From positions 54,181,906-54,245,905 of the forward strand of contig JACMZG010001863.1 in NCBI GenBank assembly GCA_018340805.1: a stretch of DNA of 64,000 nt, written 5' to 3'. The translations under genes were made by a program, and so were the position numbers. Shown here piece by piece: positions 53,401 through 64,000 of this stretch. Numbering within the stretch: the first letter of the stretch is position 1; every line of letters starts with the position of its first letter. The stretch comes from Microvelia longipes (Eukaryota > Arthropoda > Insecta > Hemiptera > Veliidae). The notes below the pieces were generated by a model. It was not told the origin of the DNA, searched no databases, and worked only from the letters and a program-made list of their open reading frames with translations.

Positions 53401-56400
53401 AAATGTATACATAAAACATATTTTGAACCTGAAGAGTCCCTTAGAATGAATGTAAAAAAATCTTTCAGCCTTATCTATTTTATAGTTGATACAAAAATAT
53501 CGGAAATATATATCCTACTGAAGACAAGGATCTTGAATAAAGATCTTTCTTTTTAATATATATAAAAACATCAAAATCCTTGACTGGAGATAAATGTTTG
53601 ATTAAAAAACAATGTTATTACTCACAGCAGGGGTATTAATCATTACTCAACTCACTGACTCAACTATTTTTCACAGGAAAATGCATTTTGTTGACCAGAC
53701 ACACATTTAAAAAAAACAGGCAGGTAATATTAAAAAAATCAGTCATGTTACATTATTTGCCTTGGGATTAAAAGTTACAGTTTATTATTTTTTGATAAAC
53801 ACTTTTCATTAGTTAATTTTGATTTCATTAGATTAAAATGTAATTTTAATTTTAAAAACAATATAAAAATTGTACAATTTTTGTAAAATTGCTTCGCCGT
53901 AATTATGTATAATTAAATAAATAAAATACTACAAATTTTTAATTAATTATTGCAGTTTTTTGTTGTTTTGGTTAACTTCATAAAAAAGTATTAGTTTATT
54001 GTTATTTTGTCAAAATAAACAATAAAAAATCTTAAATTAATTATTTGTGATTAATTTAAAGTATCTAAACATAGATTTATATATTTTTTTCTAATAAAAG
54101 TGAGAAGACAAAGTAGGAAAGGAAACAAATAGATATTTATCTGCCTCGGGTGTCTAAATGTAAATTCCTGCCTAATAAGAAATTACTACTTAGCTCTGCA
54201 GGTAATTTCTATACCCTTATCTTGCTTTTGGCTCTGGGGCTAACTTTATAACTAGTGAGTAAAATTCCTACAACTAATTAAATGATATACACTAGGGGGT
54301 TTCATTTATACACATGGTGTTGCAACGCAAAGGAATATAAATATTTCTGCTTCTAAAAAAAATTGCTAAAATCTGAGACAGAATCTCCTCTTCCTCTTCT
54401 AGTTTTAATCTTCAAACCCTTTATCTCTCTCTGTAGCATTTTAAATAGAAAAAACAAGAGGCACACTTCAACAACTAATAAAGTTGTCAACTGGTGAAAA
54501 TTAAACATCAGAAGAGTTTAAGTCAGAAGAGATCTAGGGTCTATTTTTATATTAAAAATGTAGGAATTTGCATTACAACATCGGTCACCTACCTTTTAGG
54601 AACAGAGGCTTAAATATGAGAATAATGAAAGTCAAGTTTAACTAAAAGTTAAAATTTGTTTAAAGAATACTAAGGGCATTTGTATTATTAACTAAAATAT
54701 AAGAAATCAATAGTTAACAAATGTATAAAAAGAGACAATTAAAAGTAAGGAAGACAGAATTTAAAAAAAACTAATCTACGTAATACTTATGTAGGCATTG
54801 TTTTGCATCTAAAAATTAACTAAACCTAAATATAAGGCCCGATCAAAGAGAATAGTAAATAAAAAGCAACAAGTGGGCACATTAAGCATTTGCTACATAC
54901 GTTTTCCTCAGCTGTTTTAGATAGATAAAAATAGTTTTAATAATAGCTATAATAAGTTGCCAAGACTCTGTTAAAGCATGCCTTTTAATTCAGCTCACAC
55001 TCACTGGTGGGTGGAGTTATGTCAAATGGTGCATTTGAGAAGCATCAACTCTCAATACAGGACTTAATTCAGTCAGGAACTTGGAGACTTCACGAATTTC
55101 ACTCACCTTTGTTGCGATGGATCTGTGGTGGCAACAACATTGAAACCTTTTCAACAAGCCCTTCATTCCTCCTCTCTTTTTACAAACAAACGACCCACTT
55201 AAGTCTAACCAACCATTAGATTCTCAGATGAATTAAAAGACAAGTGTTTGTAAAAAAAATCTTCTGTACTATGCTGTTCACTGAATGGGAGAAAGGCAGT
55301 ATTAATCAAAAGAATTTCCTCCCTTTTATTTTGGTCATTATTAATTGATCTAAGATACGGCAACAACTTAAACAGAGTGTCATTCCTCTTCATCATCCAA
55401 CATAGTCACTGTGACTTACTTGTACAGTAAACTTAACTTTTATATGTGGACATAGCTAGAAACTATTCTTTATCACTTATTTTTAAATTAATATTTTTCA
55501 TAAAAATAAACATAGGCCAGATACAAAATTATCTTAAGTACAGATTAAAGTCATTTTAATGGGGGTAGGGGAGGAAAAGATTTCCTGTCTACATAAAAGA
55601 GGGCCCTGTATTTTTCATTTAAGCGCTATGGTCACAGCTGTCTTAATCTGATTTGTTTACAAAGTTTTTTCCCACTCCCTTCGTGTAAGGCATATACTTT
55701 TTAGAATCGGTGGTGCTAAAACTGACATGTCTAGATTTTTTACAGTAGACTGTAGACAATCTACAGATTGGCTGTCCTTGTTAAAATATCAAGTAACCTA
55801 GATTTTTAATCAAATTGATTTTTCGAAACTTGCACTAGTTTTTTAGGGGAGTGGGTTCGGTAGTTCTATTTCACTATATTTTTTTAAAAAGTAATAACAT
55901 AATCATTAAATAATTTGTATACAAATTATTGTATAAATACAAATAATTTGTTTACACAAACATTTGACAGAGTGATAAGCAATGATGAGGTGCTCATGGT
56001 CACAACAGGTATGGTCAATAGTGTTTAGTTTAAAACCACGTTTTCCAAGAGTGAGTAGACGTCCTCTTCTCTTTCCATCCTCCCCTCCCTAAAATGACTT
56101 AATTACAGATCTGGGGGGATTACTTAAATGAGGAAAAGTTTGGATTCAATTATCACAAGCTACTAGAAATTAGTCCTGCGGAGCAATGGTGCAAAGAACT
56201 CATCAACTAACCCCAGTAGCTTTCCATAAATGACTGATTAAATAGTTAAATTAATGTTAACTACGGCAACTATTGTTTATGGCAGCTATTGCAATCTACA
56301 AAAATTTTCTGCTGCATTAAATGCCAAAAATTTATCTTCTGCACATGTATAATTTATCTACTATTTTTCATTATTGCCATCAGAATCCTTCTGTAGCAGT

Positions 56401-56657
56401 TTAAAGACGACAAAGGCCTCACGAAGCGCTTTGACTAGTAAGAAGTATGACTATACTAATTATTTTAACTGAATGTGGGTAATTAAGTCACCATCATTTA
56501 GTTAAAAGTTAGGTCCACTGTCACGCTAGCAACGACCGGAATCCAAATTTTCCCACCATCAAGTTGACAGTCTTATTGTTTAAGAATCTATAGTCTCCAC
56601 TACATATTAATTATATAAAAGTGCTATAACTTACGTACTTATCTTATTAGTTAATTT
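53401..56657. other. intergenic, nothing recognised
   Basis: About 3.2 kb of AT-rich sequence between Dpm1 and Calu. I see no conserved frame, tRNA, tandem repeat or paired transposon ends. Confidence 0.5.
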
Positions 56658-56663
56658 TTTATT
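56658..56663 (-). promoter_or_regulatory. candidate Calu poly(A) signal
   Basis: An AATAAA on the minus strand about 127 bases beyond the Calu stop codon, in an AT-rich 3' flank. Confidence 0.4.
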
Positions 56664-56789
56664 TGCAAGAGAAATAGCCGAGTTGGACTAAATCCCAAAA
56701 CTAAACTAAAAATAACTTATTAACGCAAATCAAATAGATTCAATAACAATTATATCATATCATATATTAATGGCACATTTGGTGACTTT

Positions 56790-57740
56790 TTAAAATTCAT
56801 CATGACGCAATAAAACATCACCAAAGTCAGTTGCTTGGGAACCAACAAATAAATCAAATTTACTTAATATTTCATCTTTGGACAGTTTGTCATCTGCATC
56901 TTTATCAGACTCATAGATAAGGTGACGGGCTTCTACATCGGCATGATCAAAATCCTGTGGAGATATCCACTGTTTCACTTCCTCAAAGTTCATGTACCCA
57001 TCATTGTCTTTGTCTCTGTACAGAGAAAACTGTTCTTTCTCCCTCTGTATCCAGTCTAACTCGTCTTCGTTGTCTTCAACTTTATGCAAGTCTCTGATAT
57101 ATTCATCTAGAGATATTTTTCCATCTTTATCTTTGTCTAGATCTTCTAAAGTTTCTAACACAACTAAGTCTTTCATGTGAACAGTCTCCTCCGGGTGTAG
57201 GAACGAAGCTAGTTCTTCCTTGGTCAAAGCATCGTCCCCGTCTAAATCAGCTGCACTCCACCTCCTGCGATCTCTTTCGTAGACAGCTTTATAAGACATA
57301 CCGTCCTGTTCGTTATTCCACTCTTTCTCATCTAAATCGTTCATGAAACCATATACTTGTTTGCTATATTCGTCCCATGATATTTTATCGCCTGGTGTTT
57401 GATTGTTCCAAAAAGAACTCCAAGTTCTCTCTACATTGTCCCGGTGGTATCGTTTAAGCGTATAACTTATCCAGTCTTTTAATTCTTCGTGAGAAACGAA
57501 CCCGTCTTTGTCATGATCGATTTTATCGACAATGATACCTAATCGTCTTTTGCTCTCTTCCGGCGACAACTGATCAAAGCTCTTAGCTTCCTCGCCGAGA
57601 AAAGCGTTATGGTCGTACTCAGTGTTATGTTTACCCTCGACGTAGTGATCTTTTTCCCTGACCTGCTCCTCACCCGAGCAATAATATAAATTAAAACTTA
57701 CAACAAGCAGAATAACTCTCATGATTGAACACGTCATCAC
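56790..57740 (-). CDS. Calu: Calumenin/reticulocalbin-type CREC protein (SCF-like), single exon
   Basis: An uninterrupted frame of 316 residues (human calumenin 315) with a hydrophobic signal peptide (RVILLVVSFNLYYCSG, about 8-23) and the C-terminal ER-retention signal HDEF. It has six EF-hand loops: 75-86 (DHDKDGFVSHEE), 113-124 (degenerate, lacks most acidic ligands), 165-176 (DLDGDDALTKEE), 202-213 (DKDKDGKISLDE), 243-254 (DKDNDGYMNFEE) and 279-290 (DKDADDKLSKDE, with Asp in place of the usual Gly). CREC proteins are low-affinity calcium-binding proteins of the ER and secretory pathway; the insect orthologue is called SCF. The start could be Met1, Met2 or Met7; Met7 gives the neatest signal peptide. 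The lack of introns contrasts with its multi-exon neighbours. I see no target duplication or A-tail that would prove retroposition. Confidence 0.95.
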   Translation of the reverse strand: MMTCSIMRVILLVVSFNLYYCSGEEQVREKDHYVEGKHNTEYDHNAFLGEEAKSFDQLSPEESKRRLGIIVDKIDHDKDGFVSHEELKDWISYTLKRYHRDNVERTWSSFWNNQTPGDKISWDEYSKQVYGFMNDLDEKEWNNEQDGMSYKAVYERDRRRWSAADLDGDDALTKEELASFLHPEETVHMKDLVVLETLEDLDKDKDGKISLDEYIRDLHKVEDNEDELDWIQREKEQFSLYRDKDNDGYMNFEEVKQWISPQDFDHADVEARHLIYESDKDADDKLSKDEILSKFDLFVGSQATDFGDVLLRHDEF

Positions 57741-57881
57741 TACATTAACTATGTCTAGAAAATCTTAAAACCAAGAAAAAACTTTAACCGGAAGCTAATA
57801 AAACAATAAAATAGATAAAAATAGTCGAAAAATGATAAACAGAATTCTTTTTTGTCGTCTTTGGAGTCATTGGGTTAAAAT

Positions 57882-58235
57882 CATAGAGATATAATACTAG
57901 AGAGGGCATAGCCCCCCGTAGGTTTTATTATCTCTGGCATAGCCTATCTCAATACATTTGAGAGGTCTGAAACACCATTTTGGGGCTCTCAGGGGCTCTG
58001 TGTATCCTCAATGAAACTTCCTTCACAAGCGAGTTAGGTTTATAATAAATCAATTAATTTCGGCTTTCCGCACATTCATGGTGTTTTTAATTGTATTTTT
58101 AACGTTCTACTATATAATTTATTGTTAATTTGTACCGATTATTTGATTATATTTGGAGCGACGGTGGTCAGGTTACTTTTCCCATTTTTTTAAAATTTTA
58201 ACCCATATGGCCCCTCTAATAATAATATCTCTATG
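57882..58235. mobile_element. MITE family M1, copy 3 (longest)
   Basis: Ends CATAGAGATATAATACTAGA and, reverse-complemented, CATAGAGATATTATTATTAG: inverted repeats of about 28 bases. Contains TTTTGGGGCTCTCAGGGGCT and GGTCAGGTTACTTTT. It lies about 140 bases upstream of the Calu start codon, so it may affect that promoter. Confidence 0.88.
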
Positions 58236-58407
58236 GGTCAAAGCGACATTTTTAAACGCAACAAAGGAATAGCGCAAAATTGAATAGAACTAGAAATAAT
58301 TTTTTACAGAACCAAAACTTTTTCAACGATTATTAGCGATTGTCACGGCGGATGACAATCGCTGTCATGATGGTGAATTCCGTTTCACAGGTCATTATAG
58401 TCATATA

Positions 58408-60334
<1,927 letters not shown>

Positions 60335-60338
60335 ATAT

Positions 60339-61287
60339 ACAGGGTGTCCCCGGATGGACTTAACGATACGTGTAAATGAAAAAAAATTTCATTTTTCGGA
60401 AAAAAAGTCACTCTTTATAAAAGCTTCTGCATGTCTTTAAACTAAGATTTATCATATTTGTATTTTTTTATTTTTAAGGGTGGACCCAAAAACTGCAATT
60501 TTTGAAAAATGGACGAAGAGTAAAGTAGGCTTAATTTTGACTTTTCGGAAAAAAGTATTCTTCATAAATTTGTTTAATTGTCCCCCTGAGACAAATTTTC
60601 CATAAAAAAAATTAAAATAAAAATTTTCAAAATTCACCCATTTTGCCCCATCACCCAAATTTTGGAAAATTAAAAGTTGTTCAATGTGGATAAATGATAC
60701 ATCGTTTTAAAGGTCTTGATTACTGGAACAAAAATTGTAGTATTGTAAACTTCGATTCAAGTAACACTAACTAAGATATTTTAATTTTTCTGTTTTTGTC
60801 TTTATCAAAACTCAACCACTCTCACTTTTCTTTCCAGTTTTTTTAAAATATCTTAGTTAGTGTTACTTGAATCGAAGTTTACAATACTACAATTTTTGTT
60901 CCAGTAATCAAGACCTTTAAAACGATGTATCATTTATCCACATTGAACAACTTTTAATTTTTCCAAAATTTGGGTGATGGGGCAAAATGGGTAAATTTTG
61001 AAAATTTTTATTTTAATTTTTTTTATGGAAAATTTGTTTCAGGGGACAATTAAACAAATTTATGAAGAATACTTTTTTTCCGAAAAGTCAAATTAAGCCT
61101 ACTTTACTCTTCGTCCATTTTTCAAAAATTGCAGTTTTTGGGTCCACCCTTAAAAATAAAAAAATACAAATATGATAAATCTTAGTTTAAAGACATGCAG
61201 AAGCTTTTATAAAGAGTGACTTTTTTTCGAAAAATGAAATTTTTTTTCATTTACACGTATCGTTAAGTCCATCCGGGGACACCCTGT
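60339..61287. mobile_element. element B, copy 1: giant near-perfect palindrome
   Basis: From ACAGGGTGTCCCCGGATGGA to its complement, the entire 949 bases form one inverted repeat, with arms of about 470 bases meeting near 60810 (loop with CTCAACCACTCTCACTTTTC). It is separated from element A by ATAT only. No coding capacity; the frames in each arm are mirror images. Confidence 0.92.
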
Positions 61288-61299
61288 ATATATTTATCT

Positions 61300-62989
<1,690 letters not shown>

Positions 62990-62994
62990 ATATA

Positions 62995-63752
62995 ACAGGG
63001 TGTCCCGATGGACTTAACGATTACGTGTAAATGAAAAAAAATTCATTTTTCGGAAAAAAAGTCACTCTTTATAAAAGCTTCTGCATGTCTTTAAACTAAG
63101 ATTTATCATATTTGTATTTTTTTATTTTTAAGGGTGGACCCAAAAACTGCAATTTGAAAATGGACGAAGAAAGTAGGCTTAATTTTGACTTTTCGGGAAA
63201 AAAAGTATTCTTCATAAATTTTGTTTAATTGTCCCCTGAGAAAATTTTCCATAAAAAAATTAAAATAAAATTTTCAAAATCACCCATTTTGCCCATCACC
63301 CAAATTTTGGAAAATTAAAAGTGTTTCAATGTGGATAAATGATACATCGTTTTAAGTCTTGATTACTGAACAAAATGTAGTATTGTAAACTTCGATTCAA
63401 GAACACTAACTAAGATATTTTTAATTTTTCTGTTTTTGTCTTTATCAAAACTCAACCACTCTCACTTTTCTTTCCAGTTTTTTTAAAATATCTTAGTTAG
63501 TGTTACTTGAATCGAAGTTTACAATACTACAATTTTTGTTCCAGTATCAAGACCTTTAAAACGATGTATCATTTATCCACATTGAACAACTTTTAATTTT
63601 TCCAAAATTTGTGGTGATGGGGCAAAATGGGTAATTTTGAAAATTTTTATTTTAATTTTTTTATGGAAAATTTGTTTCAGGGGGACAATTAAACAATTTA
63701 TGAAGAATACTTTTTTCCGAAAAGTCAAAATTAAGCACTACTTTTTACTCTT
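62995..63752. mobile_element. element B, copy 2, cut by an assembly gap
   Basis: Matches 60339 onward with many one-base indels and stops at the N at 63753, within the right arm. Confidence 0.9.
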
Positions 63753-63753
63753 N
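63753..63753. other. single N, assembly join
   Basis: The only ambiguous base. Left of it is the right arm of element B; right of it is the last 42 bases of element A. The B end, TA tract and most of A are therefore missing, so the N marks an unresolved repeat junction rather than one unknown base. Confidence 0.9.
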
Positions 63754-64000
63754 TCCGAGATAAAGGTCTTGTCCTTCTTAGCTGGACCACCCTGTATATA
63801 CAGGGTGTCCCCGTGATGGATTAACGATACGTGTAAATGAAAAAAAAATTCATTTTTCGGAAAAAAGTCACTCTTTATAAAGCTTCTGCATGTCTTTAAA
63901 CTAAGATTTATCTATTTGTATTTTTTTATTTTTAAGGGTGGACCCAAAACTGCAATTTTTGAAAATGGACGAAGAGTAAAGTAGCTTATTTTGACTTTTC
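63754..64000. mobile_element. start of a third A/B unit
   Basis: The tail of element A (to 63795), then element B from ACAGGGTGTCCCC at 63800 running off the window. Confidence 0.9.

Noticed and set aside
60452..60658. 68-residue protein
   Set aside because: It lies in one arm of the element B palindrome and is not maintained in copy 2.

Overview
The window is animal nuclear DNA. It is very AT-rich, its genes are split by GT-AG introns, and it is crowded with (TA)n microsatellites, miniature inverted-repeat transposons, tRNA-derived SINEs and retroelement remnants. The repeats (ACAGGGTG-ended elements with a WPSGSPDVTP transposase signature, hAT MITEs, tRNA SINEs) and an HDEF-ended, intronless calumenin/SCF gene fit an arthropod, perhaps an insect. 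That placement is inference; I cannot name the species.

Three conserved protein genes can be read. (1) An ANKIB1 homologue (ankyrin repeats plus an RBR E3 ubiquitin ligase) fills 4738-38250 on the minus strand. I resolved 24 coding exons encoding about 1,378 residues, from an MGSSSSK start to a terminal exon near 4738. (2) Dpm1, the catalytic subunit of dolichol-phosphate mannose synthase, lies head-to-head with it on the plus strand at 42511-50586 in six exons. (3) A single-exon calumenin/reticulocalbin (CREC) gene lies at 56790-57740 on the minus strand, tail-to-tail with Dpm1. The products share no pathway beyond two acting in the ER, so the neighbourhood need not mean joint function.

Layout: 1-4737 is repeats (a hammerhead-like motif, a 730-bp inverted repeat, a hAT MITE with a perfect 8-bp target duplication, a TA tract). 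The Ankib1 introns hold five long palindromes, several of them with hammerhead-like cores, a 24-bp minisatellite, several MITEs, a relic pogo transposase and a 1.9-kb transposon with iterated ends and a possible tiny two-exon gene. 38251-42510, between the divergent genes, holds a TA tract, SINEs and a degenerate array with a recurring GCGAGCGAAGCGAG core. 50587-56789 is mostly unremarkable. 58236-64000 is a tandem array of a 2.67-kb unit made of two palindromic elements (A and B) and a TA tract, broken by a single N at 63753.

Sequence quality matters here. The tandem copies differ mainly by single-base homopolymer changes. Both conserved genes with broken frames (Dpm1 exon 5, Ankib1 exon 20) are also restored by homopolymer-length changes. 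I read these breaks as probable long-read assembly errors rather than real mutations.
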